In this document: piece by piece, positions 37,050-48,690 of the stretch
Layout of the letters: every line of letters begins with the position of its first letter
Numbering within the stretch: position 1 is the stretch's first letter
Origin: Reticulitermes speratus
Lineage: Eukaryota > Arthropoda > Insecta > Blattodea > Rhinotermitidae
DNA length: 64,000 nucleotides
Assembly (NCBI GenBank): GCA_021186555.1
Contig: JAJKFL010000006.1
Location: forward strand, 31,059,478 to 31,123,477
Reading direction: 5' to 3'
Translations under genes and position numbers: made by a program
The notes under the pieces: model-generated
Databases searched by the model: none
The model's input: only the letters and a program-made list of their open reading frames with translations
Told to the model about the DNA's origin: nothing

Positions 37050-37602
37050 AATGACGGCTACATGCAAGGTGCACACTTGAAATTAAATTCCGGATTGTCG
37101 TGGCAAAAGCAGCATTCAAAACGAAGACACTTTCACCAGCAAATTGGACTATAATATAAGGAAGAAACTAATAAAGTGCTACATTTGGAGCATGGCTTTG
37201 TATGGTGCTGAAAATTGGATACCTCGGAATGTAGATCAGAAATGTGGTGCTGGAGAAGGATGGAGATCAGTTGTACCGACCGTGTGAAAAATGGAGTATT
37301 ACATATAGTCAAGGAGGAAAGGAATATCTTACATATAATAAGAAGAAGGAAGGCTGCCTGGATTGTTTGCATGTTGCGTGGGAACTGTCTTCTAAAACAC
37401 GTGATTGAAGGAAGATAGAGGGAAGGATAGAACTGACGTGAAGACGAAGAAGATGTGAGCAGCTACTGGTTGACCTTAAGGAAACGAGAGGGTACTGGAA
37501 ACTGAAAAGGAAGCACTAGCTCGCACTGTGTGGAGAACTCGCTTTGGAAGAGGCTGTGAATCTGTCACAAAACAGAGTACGGAATGAATGAATGAATGAT
37601 TG
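37050..37602 (+). pseudogene. RTE-like non-LTR retrotransposon, 3' end remnant with (GAAT)n tail
   Basis: This is the C-terminal end of a LINE reverse transcriptase polyprotein, truncated at the 5' side as LINE copies usually are. Motifs in order: AKAAF (about 37109-37123), KLDYNIRKKLIKCYIWSMAL (from 37141) continuing into YGAENW (to 37218), MWCWRRME (37242-37265), DRVKN, EERNILHIIRRRKAAW (37314-37361) and NCLLKHVIEG. From memory, the thumb and C-terminal region of many insect LINE proteins carries this order of KCYIWS-ALYGAE-W, MWCWRRM and ERNIL--IKRRKA-W. A deletion of about 20 bp separates the DQK and MWCWRR segments. Stops interrupt the frame from 37416 on, while traces such as KETRGYWKL persist in another frame near 37480. 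The element ends in GGAATGAATGAATGAATGATTG (37581-37602 in part), a short tandem tail typical of RTE-clade elements. Assignment to RTE rather than another clade is an inference from the tail. Confidence 0.82.
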
Positions 37603-39401
37603 AACGGCACTGTACCCCGTGATGTCATTTAATACATCTCCGCTCTATTTTCTCTTATGAGCCTCCTTGTTTGGTTTTCCTGTGTAGTGCGTTTATGAAT
37701 GGTGAGATTGGAAGCGTGTGGAAGTGGCCGTGGCTGCTTTAAAGTACTCCACTGCAGTTTTCCGAATGAGCTGATAGAAATTCGTAGTTTTGTGATAGCT
37801 GGTATTCCGATCGAGATTCAAAGCCTTAGGGCGTTAGACACAATTTTACTGTCACTGAGAGTCGCATATGGGCAGCACGCAAGGAACGAAAATTTTGGGT
37901 TGCTCAAAATTTGACAACAAATTGCATTATTATGTGCCCCAAAATAGGCCTATATTGGATATTAAACTTCATACTGGGGATGGGGTTTTCCATGACCTCT
38001 AAAACGGTACTGGAGCGTTCTTCTCCAGCACATGCACGTCATAGTCGAGTAATGAGTGTAATGTGACCTATCTTTAGTATTGTCAATTGCTACTATAGGC
38101 ATATATCCTGAACTCGTTTTCATTTCGACTCCCTACGATTGAGCGGTATCTCGTTTTGAGAAAGACAAGTGGGAACGTGTCTCCCTGTGTCGAGACGCTC
38201 GCATGTGTTTACAGTCGAGTTACGGCATGTGTACGCCGAAGTCGTGCGAACAGCAAGACACGAATCGCTGAGTTGAAACTGGTCGATACAGACATTCTAA
38301 TTCCTCTGAAATGTTTACTCCGCTGGTTGAAGTTTCAGTCAGTTTGCGTGGTTCGCTAAGGAGATTACACTAAATAGTTGACATGTGATTTTATGCTGAG
38401 CTAGTGTTCCTGGCACGTGGTGTCTTTGATACCGCACCGGACTGTATCGGGCATGTCGGTCAGGCGTCAGTGCTTCCGACTCTTCTGGAGGTGCTCCCAC
38501 AGTCCACAGAGCCTCAAATGCAGCACAGGGAGTGGGAATGTCAGTGTATGATTAAAAAAATATATATCCTTTGATTTCGATAAAAGTATGGTTTAATGAA
38601 TGAAAATCTCGATAAGGTACCGTTTTTGTGCACATTGAAACCCTTTGTCTTCAATATGCGGTAAACTAAGAATGCCAGCTTCGTGATTGTTTTTATCGTG
38701 AAAAACGGTCACCCAAATTATATTAAGTAACCTTATATAACTACATTATAAAGCAGCTTAAACGTTTTCGAACCGTAGGAAAAATATAAAGCAGTAAGTT
38801 TTTTTTACGTTACACGAAGTGTTAGAAACAGGAAAGGAGCCTAAATTTCGGTGGTCGTGTCGATGCCATGGCTACAGATGTTGTGTCCACTTGTGATTAG
38901 GAGTATAAATTCTACGGATATAATGGCACCGTCGACACACTCGAAATCTTAGATCAGTGAAGTAATTTTAATTTTCACTAAGTGTTGCTTATAATTTATT
39001 TGTTCTTTGCATCCGTATTATCGCCACTTTAATATCGTCAATAGCTTCCTCTCCAGGGTAGAGACACATGGTTATCACAGGCTTTGCATTCTTACGACAC
39101 ACTGCAGCACATTTGACGTAGGCACGGAATATTAAGAAGCATTCTCGGTGCTGTACCTACGCGTTTTGGTATGTCTAAGGGAGTTTTCTGTGGATCCATA
39201 TCGCGTTTAGAATATTTAGATTCACGGGTTGCGTTTTGTGGAATGCAGATACGAAGGAACACTGCAAAGGCTGGGGTTTGTAAGGGTAAACCTTTACTCG
39301 CGCATTACATATCACCTGTAATCGAGCGGATATGAAAATGTTAAGCCTACCTTTAAACAGATGGCGGGACTAGGAGAGCTTTGATACCTCTCATTCATGA
39401 C
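37603..39401. other. Non-coding DNA, no gene recognised
   Basis: No frame above about 75 codons and no related repeats. AT-rich around 38.55-38.8 kb. Confidence 0.45.
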
Positions 39402-39440
39402 GTCAGATGGGACAAACAAGTGATCCCGAAACGTTGGTCA
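39402..39440 (+). repeat. Hammerhead-like motif with intact GAAAC-tetraloop-GTC half
   Basis: Helix II GGGA/TCCC (39409-39412 with 39424-39427) is followed by GAAA (39428-39431), C, a GTTG tetraloop and GTC (39437-39439), the same minimal helix III layout as the copy at 6374. The 5' core is eroded to CAGAT, so the CTGANGA box is missing a base or two and the copy is presumably inactive. Confidence 0.5.
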
Positions 39441-39976
39441 TACACCAAAAAACGACGCCGGGTAACAACCCAGAAGATTTTAACATTACGACCACGGCGG
39501 AAGCCTTCAGTTACATAAGATAGATGTCGTCTTATGCCCTACTTTTCTTTAAACTGATTTTGGGTAAATAATACGATAAATGTAGCTCGTTTCCATACGT
39601 AAAATTCCTCCCTTAGTTGCGTTCCGCTTTAGAGCTTAGGGACGCAGTGTAATGTTTGTTACAGGGATCTGTTAGTGCATTGTGCGGGCACAGATTTGGG
39701 ACAATGATGTGACGTGAGCGGCGTAGAGCTTCGCCATCATTTGCGGCTTGCATTGCGCGACCTCTGTCTAAAGTATATGGGAGGTAAAGGTTTGAGATTT
39801 CCATTCGTATCTCGCTGGAGGCACGAAGGTGAGTTGCGTGAAATGTTATGTGGAGTTACTGGGGAACGTACGGGGTGTTGAATGAGAGATTTACCATGCC
39901 TATGCGAGTTCGAGTCCTAACAGCTCAGACGAAGTAGAGGTAAGTCAGATATGTACCGTATTTTGCAACTGATGTT
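39441..39976. other. Non-coding DNA, nothing recognised
   Basis: The sequence after the motif (GCCGGGTAACAACCCAGAAGATT) is probably part of the same interspersed repeat, but its end cannot be set. Confidence 0.4.
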
Positions 39977-40020
39977 TTGAAGACGTGGAAACTGCCGATT
40001 AGGGCACCGAAACGTGCATG
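39977..40020 (+). repeat. Hammerhead-like motif, divergent
   Basis: TTGAAGACGTGG, a 14-nt loop region with GCCGATTAGGG, then CACCGAAACGTGC. A GTG/CAC helix II can form. The first core base is T instead of C and no GTC follows GAAAC directly. It belongs to the same general plan but perhaps a different subfamily, as CGAAACGTGCATGTATAA is not shared with the other copies. Confidence 0.4.
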
Positions 40021-43000
40021 TATAACTCATAAAGGGTGCTTTACATACGAGTACATGGCTGACTTTAGCGCGACGAATTGTTAAGTTATTTGTTGCTGCC
40101 AAAACGAGGCATGAGATGATCGAGAATGGACCAAAAAAACGAATTAATGCAGCAGTTGGCTGCAAATTATCATCGGAAGAGAAAACTTAACTTTTGTTGT
40201 GACGATCCTGAAATTGTGTTCCATCAAAAGGAAACGCACGATCAGTTGTGTGTATCGACTTCTCCGGGGATATGGTATGCCTGTTAAGGTAATGCATTGA
40301 TTATACAGCCGTTTGGCTTTGGATGTTCGTTGCATGCTTCATAATCAGTAGCCTCAGAGCCATCCCTATGGGATGCCGGACGAGCGGCGAAGCATTCTAT
40401 CTGACCCTTCTTTTTTTAAAGTAAATTAAATTTCCTTAATCTGCACACCTAATATGCAGTTTCGCTTCAAACCGTGGGTGCAGCAAATGGCACAGCATGT
40501 GATTTTCCGTCTAGTTAGGCCCAAATATGTACGACACATTCTGAACTAGTAACTGGTCGCCAGTTTGTAATCCCAGATATAGTTCATAAATCTTTGCCAT
40601 AGGCGGTATTCCATTTCGAGACCTGAGAGTGAACCGACCGCAAATCTAGTAAGACACATTACTGTTATTAACACATACCGGCGTTACACAGAAGTGGAAA
40701 TAAAATTCAAGTCACACGACTGAATACCGAAAATATGCCTCATTCAGCTCTTATTAGGAACTGCAATCAGAAAAATTAACACACACGTGTAAAGTTAGAA
40801 ACCTCCGCTAAAGTGTGAATGGCGTCATTGTGCGCAGATTCGCTAACAAACAGAATTTCCCTCTACAATGAAGAATACAACATTCAACGAAATGTCCCTT
40901 TTTACTAAATTTCTCTTGGGAATGACGATTAAAAAATTCTATAAGACGTAGCTTAATTCGTTCAGGGACAAAATGTTTTGGCTAGCAGGTGTGGTAGTAC
41001 TCCTGTTTTAGTGGAAGTATTGCAGAGTAATGCGTCATAGTTTCGATTCTCATCTGATTTCTCCGGATTCCAATATGCGAACGGCAGAAATTGAAACAGT
41101 TTCCTGAGCATAATACGTGATAATGTTTGTCCATAAATGTGGAAGAGTTAGAATTCTTAGCAGAAATGGGTCAGATTAGAAAGTGATAATGGCTTTCTTG
41201 TGGTAACAAAGCCACTGCGTTCGTGATGGGTGTGTCGGTAGCCTGTGCCTTATAACTACGTGCCACTGTGTCACGTATGCTATATAGGTTAATACGTGTC
41301 TGTATTAGATGTGTGAAATAGGTACTGCATTCCGGTCTTTCTTTCTTATACGTCAAGTTAGTAATAACTGTGCCCTCTTTTATACGACCATGTTAAATGA
41401 TTGAAAAGGCCTCAATGACTGGCAGTCTCTGAAACATACTCATATAGTTTTGCAGGCCGTTATTTTCTCTGTTGGGAAACAACTCAGTATGTTAATGAAA
41501 CTGCCTTCTTCAGATGCTAATAATCACCGAGCTACACAAAACTTTATATAATCCAAAGACTCATTACAGTGTTCCCAAGAATCCGCCACTAGACACACTC
41601 ATGTGTCACACGAATCTACTTCTCGTCTTCGTACCGTATTTCATATTTGAGATGTTTTACTTTCTGTCTCTTGTTGAGCTACCTACAAGAGCTCTATTCT
41701 CACTTCAGGTATTCCATCTAAACTTTTGCTCGCATTTCACATTACTTCCAAGCGTGCTACATACTCTAGCCCATCTTATTCTCCTGTCTCGGTCCATTCA
41801 TGTCAACCAGTTTCCATAGCATCATCGCCCTAGAATATATTCACGGGTTTGGGGGGAGAAGCACATTTCGGACTGTACAAAACAGTCAATATACTCGTAA
41901 TTACAGTTCTTTGCATTTTAATATAACATCTTTCAGGTAGGGAACCAGAAGATTCAGGACTGAATGGTGCCAGTCATTACCCGGATTTAATCTGCTCTTA
42001 GTTTGTGAGTGTAGTGTTGATTTATTACTCTAGGTTCAAAATAGGCGTATGTGAACTTTGCACTCCAGCCTTTCAAAGACGGGCGGTTGCTGTATGTACG
42101 AGCTGCTATAACAGTAAGACACTGCATTTTGCCCACACCATTGTGTTTGTGTTTTATACGATTCCCACAGAAAGCACAGATTCGTTCCTTAAACGTCATT
42201 AGTGATTGTCCTCTGTAATTAACACGGGACTGTGTACTGCGTAAGGTAGGAGCTTAACCTCTTTATGGGTACAGTGTAGATTAACTTCGCTTTGACATGT
42301 TTAATTAACTGTGAAGTCGACGGGTTTTTGAATAACAAATGAGCTGCACGAGTAACGAATAAAGAGAGTAAGAGCATTTTTATGACAACGGATTGCCGAG
42401 TTACGAAATGTGTCTCTGGTGCCTTTTCAGTTCGTATTAACCGAGTTAATGTGTTGTGCTTTATTGCATTCGGCGTCGTAAGGATTCTGTTAGATTGTCA
42501 GATTTGAATTTGCAGTCGTTTAATTTGTCCTTTGTTTTCCATTGTGCTGTTTCCATTCTCGCTTCTTAAGGGATGTGATGGCAGTGTCCGAGTTTAGCCA
42601 GCGTTCTGTCTCGACCATCAGAGTAGTACGTGAATGACGTGTCATTTTCTAATTTGCTAGATGGGCGTTTTGATAATGAACATCTGTCACATTCCAGGTG
42701 TGTACAATTGGGTCCAGATCCATGATGTGTCAGTTTTTACTAATTGTCACACTTTTGTCTCACTTGGCATTACAAGCATGCCACCCTCACCCTGCTGCCT
42801 GCTCTTAATCTCGTACTGTCAGTAATACCAACACACAGGCAGTCAGTATTTGTAGTGAGGTGAGGCGACAGTTGTACTCTTAGCAAAACATGAATTGTAG
42901 GGCGGTAGGGCAGAGACAGACAGAGCTGCTAGGTTTTAGTGTTGCCAGAAGGGTACCGATGGGCACCGAGCACGTGCGCCTGGTTCATTATTGCTCCTGT

Positions 43001-45030
43001 GTTAATACTGCAGTAGCTGTTAATGGTCAGTCCTCATATACGGGAAGAGATGAAAAACGGGACGACCCTAGGTTAACGTGGTAACTGCATTCCATCTGTC
43101 TTGTTAGCACTGCTGTCAAGAGACTGAACTTCTGTGAGTCCTTAGCGAACACCTGCAGTCCGGTGTGTGTGGAACCCTGGGTCATGACTGTTGTTTGCAT
43201 TATTCCAGAACATTCCTGTTCTTCAGTATATGATGAAAGGTGCGCTAGTTTGTATGTAGCTTCAAACTATATTAATACAGAGAAAGCGTTTAAAATCGGT
43301 GTTTGAAGGACCCATGCTTGACGTACAGAAATAAGATGGATTTCGGGATGGTCGCTTTATAATGTGTGGGTCAGACTTTTGTTTACGTAGGTGTACATGT
43401 AATTCGCACATTGCCGTGAATTCAACCACGAAAAAACAACTTCAAGTTCGAGCGCGGATGAAATTCGGTAAGCGATTCTAGCTGTAGTAAAGTGTGACAA
43501 GACAAAACTAACACAGACACGTTCGCGTAACCATTGTTGCCGTGGAAAAGGAATAAATATTACATATTCCGAGTGTGTTTGTAGCCTTAGTTATCCAGCA
43601 TTGCAAAGCGCATGCGCCGTGTTATGTCATCTGTGGCCTGTCCGGCTCTACCATATTTTCCACATTACCTATGAAGGGCACGATTATCGAGAAAAAAGAG
43701 AGAGAGAGAGAGAAAAAAGTTATTCAACATAAAATGTGCGTTGATTTTCTCTGCTACTATTGTGTGAAACATTTGTCATTTAATAAGAATTCAGGGAGAT
43801 ATAAATGTACATAAATCTTCATGTAAAATACCCATTATTCTTGTTCGGTTTTCATGAAACTTGAATTTTCTCGATAGATTTTCGAAGTACTCAAATATGA
43901 AATTTCATGAAAATCCGTCTAGTGGGAGCCGAGTGTCCCATGCGGGCGGACAGACGTGACAAGCTAATAGTCGCTTTTCGCAACTCTGTAAACCCGCGAC
44001 GAGGAAGCAAGCAGGTACGTCCATCGTTAAGCCTACTTTTTTCCGTTTTATCAACGAAGTTACGCCAATACCCAACTCTGTTGTTGATAATTATTCAGGG
44101 AAGTACAGCGTTGTTCCGTAGGCTTACATATGCATAGGCCTACATATGTGTTATTTGATTAAAATGTAGGCTAATTGTTCGTGGCGCTCTAGGCTTTGCT
44201 TTATTAAAATTTAAAGATTTTTCTGAAGACGAGCAGAAGAAATGAACCGCGCCGGAACTGTGGCGATATGGGTAAATTTCCTCTTAAACGGCACCACCAT
44301 CTCTTAGAATCCCCCCCCGCCCATGTATTTGTGAAACTGAAGCACTGTTTCAAACTCTGCCGTGATGGTCACAGTTTTCTTTGCTGGTGAACGGAACTTA
44401 TTTCGTGCGCCATTAAATGTCAGTTTTCGTCTCGCTAAGAAGAGATCTGCGCTGCGTACGAGAGTATCTGCACTGCCACATATTCACACTTCGGAGAAGT
44501 ATTTCTCTTGCTTGGTTGTGTGAAATCAGGTACTTATTTTGCTGCTCTTGTGTTTTCACAACTGCAGTGGAATTGTCAGTGACTAATACTTCACTGGCCA
44601 CGACCCCGTAATTAGCGACAAACACACAACTTGAAAGCTGTTGCCAGCTGGAACTGTGACTATCTAATGTTGGTTCGTTCAGACAGAGCACGTAGCAGTA
44701 CTTGGCAATGCGCAACAAAACCGACCCTCCAGTTTATGTGGGGGTTACTTTAGCGCGCTAACGTAGGCTCATGCGTGATTTAGTGAGGTGTTGAGTGTAA
44801 CGTCGGCGATGTTAGCAGTTGCAAACACGAGAGCAGTGCGAAACTTTTTTGTTGTACTTGATGGATGCCGTTAGCATAATCTGAACCTTCACTGTTGGAA
44901 ACGTGCAAAGAAACACATTGAATTGCGTAATTATAAATTTGTATTTGTTGGTAACCTCGCCGTCCCTAGAAATGTGAGGAAAGTGGGTTGGGTTCTCCCC
45001 ACAACCCTGTTCTTAAAAGGTCAGAGGTTT
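40021..45030. other. Non-coding DNA, no gene recognised
   Basis: A 101-codon frame at 41514-41819 (+) has no domain. Around 43850-43960 the string TGAAATTTCATGAAAATCCGTC and a following GGCGGACAGACG resemble a wording common in insect interspersed repeats (…CCGTC-AGTGG…ACAGACAGAC), so this may be a relic of one. A short (AG)n lies near 43695-43712, and a C8 run at 44311-44318. Confidence 0.4.
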
Positions 45031-45325
45031 TGTAGTCCGTATAGTTACCAAATTACGGGGCTAGACGACTGAGGAATCGTGTTTCGATTCCTGGCTGGTA
45101 ACGAGAATTTTTAATTCCCTCTTTTCCAAAACATCCATACCCGCTGTGGGGCTCATCAAGCCTCGTATTGAATGGATGTCGGGGATCTATTCCCTGTGTG
45201 TAAAGCTGACCATTTACCCCCGTCTAGTACCGAGGTTAAGAATGAGTGGAGCTGTGCCTCAACTTCCCGAGGTACCTTCAAAGCGTGCACAGGGACAGCT
45301 TTGCCTTTTTAAGTTTTACCTTTCT
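45031..45325 (+). mobile_element. SINE family 2, highly diverged copy
   Basis: GTAGTCCGTATAGTTACC (A-box region), GTTTCGATTCCTGG (B-box region, about 45080-45093), GGGGCTCATC, GAATGGATGTCGGGG, CTAGTACCGAGGTTAAGAATG and a 3' end in AGTTTTACCTTTC follow the family-2 order over about 295 bp. Many differences from the copies at 54545 and 61421 make it the oldest near-full-length copy here. No target duplication is visible. Confidence 0.62.
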
Positions 45326-47601
45326 CGTGGTCTTGTGTAATTTCTTGGTAACACGGATTGCCAGCCTCCTTCCCAAACTTCAGTCCTCCGAAGCTGAAGT
45401 TTGGAGCATTCTGCTTGCTGTGTGTGTGTGGTGCTAAAAGAACACTTCGGTCATCTAACGAAATGCACGCTGTGTTGGTCCGACGTATGTTTGTGTACTT
45501 CATTACTTGACAGTCTTTATCATGACTGAGTACATTTTCCGCATTGTTACATTTCGAGGAGCGCTGTTTGAAAGACGGGTGTTATCAGTGTGGGTGCAGG
45601 GAGGAGGCAAACAAGAACTAAATACTTGTGTGTGATTATGTCATATGACGGGGTACTGTCAGCGTATCTTGTGTTTACGCCCAGGTGTTGTTTTCAATTC
45701 CTCAGTCTCAGTGGCTGTACTTCCCGTCTGTATTTACATGTTTTACATGTTGTACGGTGTTCTTATGCGACCGCTGTTGTGTCCATTTTTCCAGGTTACC
45801 TGTTACGAGAGCGGATTGTTTGACTGTACCTACTGCGTGGAAAAAGTTTAGCCTCCGCTTTGATGCCTTTATCCATAATTTATTGTGTTCTGCCCATGTT
45901 TCTTTTATTTGCGGTTGTATACGAGAGCTCCGCAAGCCATATGTTAAAATGTTCCCATGTGCATTGAGGCTATTAAAGGCAAACTTTCAGGAGCGGGTAT
46001 GTGGCACACCTTAGCAGGAAAGCGTTTGGCTTCGTAGCAAATCCTGTGTCTCTTGGGACCTATTTCCTCTACATTTGGTAGTGTTTTGCCTGCTTTATCG
46101 TTTCTCTTTTCCTTTTAAGTCGTCAGACTGGCTTCTTCGAATAGAAAGTGCCTGTCGCCCTGTTTGGTATAGTGATATCGCTCGGACGTTGTCTGTTCAG
46201 TACCGCTATGTGAATCGATGTCGTTTGCGAGAGTATCATTCGGTTCGTGTTTACAGAAAACTGTTTTCGAAGACTTGACGGGTCTTTTAATATGAAAATG
46301 AGGTTATTCGGACCTGATCATGGTCTGAGAGAGAGTCCCCCCCCCCTCCCCCCCGGTGATTGTCACTGCGACCTACCCAATGTACATTGTTGACATTAGT
46401 GTCTGTAAGTAAGGAAGTGATTTTCACTGACTCCAAGCTGTGTTGTTGCAGCAGTTTTCTTGTCATTTTCTCATCAGCTACTTACTTCACCTACTTAGCC
46501 CGGAGATGGACGGCATGCAGAATTGGCTTGATGGACATAGCAGACATCTACAAGATACACCGAAGACAGTACGCGGATTTCAGATGTGTACTCGTTTTTC
46601 GAGTGCAAGCAGTTCGTGATTTTCCAGAGTTCAGAACGGAACCTACGTTATGGCGTGGAGTTAGTACATCGACGAAGGGTTTTGTTTCTTACGAAACTGT
46701 ATACAACGGTATGCATGAAAGGGAAAGCAGGAATGCTTTTGTGGGAAACTTGGTCTGAATGAATGTATTCTAAGGAGAAATTGTAGAAAAGAATGTGAGA
46801 AGCTGGAGACTGTGAAAAGTAGTACAGTGGAGAAAAGGGCACTAGCAGTCCGTGAAGTTTACTGAGTTTGGTTAAGCCGATGCCCGAAATGTTGAGGTGT
46901 ATAGGTTGGCCGAAAGAAGTTTGGTCGGTAAACTTCGCTTGGGAAGTTAATAAGATACCACAATTTATCTTGAGGAGTAGGTTGATCGGCCGTGGGCCAC
47001 GACTGAATTTAACTGCCTCAGAATAGGGCCAGTGCAGCACAAAAGTTTTCCATTGGCGAGTAGACAGACCCCGTCTCCGAGGTCTCCAACAGAATGCGCA
47101 CGTCAGATAGCTAATAAGCCTACGAAACTGTGGCATTTGTAACGACAATAAAAAATGAAAAACACTTGCATTCATTTCTTCCCGTCTCCTGTGTAAATCC
47201 CCTGAAATTAAAACATGTAATTAACACACGAAACTATGACATCACCTGTAGGCCTGTTAGCGTGGGACTTGTCCTAACGGCCAAATAGGAGGACGGGATT
47301 GGCGGGGCAGGTACCACGGATTGGGAGAGCAGAATGGGTGGGGCAAGTGGCACGCATTGTAAAAGTGAGACTTTCGTACAAGATTGTAATTGGAAACCCT
47401 GAAGTGACGAGACCAGTTGTAAGGAGTGGACGCAGATTTCAGGGTAGTTCCACCGCGAATGTCAAGTAGCGGTGATACTGACTGGGTTACCGAGCTGAAG
47501 ATAGAGGCCAAAGGCAGACTTGTGAATACGTTAATGAACTTCAGGTTGTCATAAAGATGGAGAATTGATTGGCTAGCTGAACGATTACGCGCTGCCTAAG
47601 A

Positions 47602-47603
<2 letters not shown>
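45326..47603. other. Non-coding DNA; longest chance open frame of the window
   Basis: The minus-strand frame 46648-47175 (175 codons) is the longest in the window but has no domain, low-complexity signal or codon pattern that suggests a gene. A C10-T-C7 tract lies at 46337-46354. No repeats related to others. Confidence 0.45.

Positions 47604-47659
<56 letters not shown>
47604..47659. repeat. (GA)n microsatellite, about 56 bp
   Basis: An almost uninterrupted GA dinucleotide run following AAGAA. On this strand it is purine-only, so it could form triplex DNA, but it has no gene context. Confidence 0.97.
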
Positions 47660-47662
<3 letters not shown>

Positions 47663-48607
47663 CTTCATGACGTTCATCGCATTGAGGCACAATCAACCTA
47701 CTTTCACCTGTCACTTTTTTCCTCTGAAGTGTTAATTCCAGTGGCGTGTAAGAGGTACTACGACACAGACTGATTCATATCTATTCTTACTTGAAAGTTT
47801 TTTTAATGTTTGAATTTGCTTTGTTCCTGTCTCTTTTAATTACCTTCAAATCAGGTACGCCCATTTGCACGGAGCACCTGTTCTCGTATGAAGAATGTTC
47901 ACACAGTTTCAGTTGCGTGTAGCAGTCATTTCGACGTACTGCGCTTGTCCTTTTCATGTTTTGATAAATAAGGAGTAGGGCTATAAATTAAGACGACAAC
48001 TATGCCACTGTATAAGTGTGGCCGAAACAACACGCTTCAAGATTCGAGTTACCTGAATTGTTCGAGAACAATGCGCAGGATTTTGGCCGCGTTTGGATTC
48101 GTAGCAGATACTACGATTTCGTTTATGTGAATAGGAAGGGGCTGTTTTATGCTGCACGTGCGAAAGTAAAAAACTGAACACAGAGTTTCGCATTTTTCTG
48201 CATCGTGTTTGATTTCCTGAGAAGAATGTATTTTCTTTTTTGTTTAGAATTTTAAAACATCGCGGGTAACGTCAGCCCTTTTCCACGGTAGGGGTCATGA
48301 ACAGCGTTTGGTTTATCTGTCAGTATGTTGTGTAAATTACAAGAACGGACATAATTTAGTTACCCTGCACGCCATTTGCTTACTGTGAAATACCCACCAC
48401 ATAAATATTAAAATAAATATAAAATAAAATGCTGAGCTCTTGGATAAAACTTCGGGACAGAATTGGGTTCCCGTTTTATAATTCTGAATTTTACGTGTTT
48501 GGTTTTTACTCGTAATGAAATCCGCAGATACATGAGTGACTTTTCCAAACGAGTTTTCAGGCCTTCGAAGCAGTACGGTTGAAATCTTCGCTCCCGGGGG
48601 ATATTGC
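47660..48607. other. Non-coding DNA, nothing recognised
   Basis: Frames up to 109 codons (48337-48666, -) without motifs; AT-rich near 48400-48430. Confidence 0.45.
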
Positions 48608-48690
48608 GCATCTTCAAGGATCGGATGTCCATCTGACGAACATCTGACCCTTGAAGATGAGGCCACTACACGGTCTCAAAGCTCTGAGAA
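48608..48690. repeat. Small inverted repeat with hammerhead-like wording
   Basis: CATCTTCAAGGATCGGATGTCC (from 48609, in part) recurs inverted as GAACATCTGACCCTTGAAGATG (to 48659, in part), arms of about 22 bp with three mismatches and a short loop. On the plus strand the right arm continues CTTGAAGATGAGGCC...GGTCTCAAAGC, echoing the CTGAAGAT-stem-CGAAA plan, but with CAAAG in place of CGAAA. Confidence 0.5.

Noticed and set aside
41514-41819. 101-codon plus-strand frame rich in Leu and Phe
   Set aside because: Hydrophobic content follows from T-rich codons; no motif or homologue recognised.
46648-47175. 175-codon minus-strand open frame, the longest in the window
   Set aside because: One frame of this size is about what chance gives in 64 kb over six frames. 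It shows no domain, signal peptide or family similarity.
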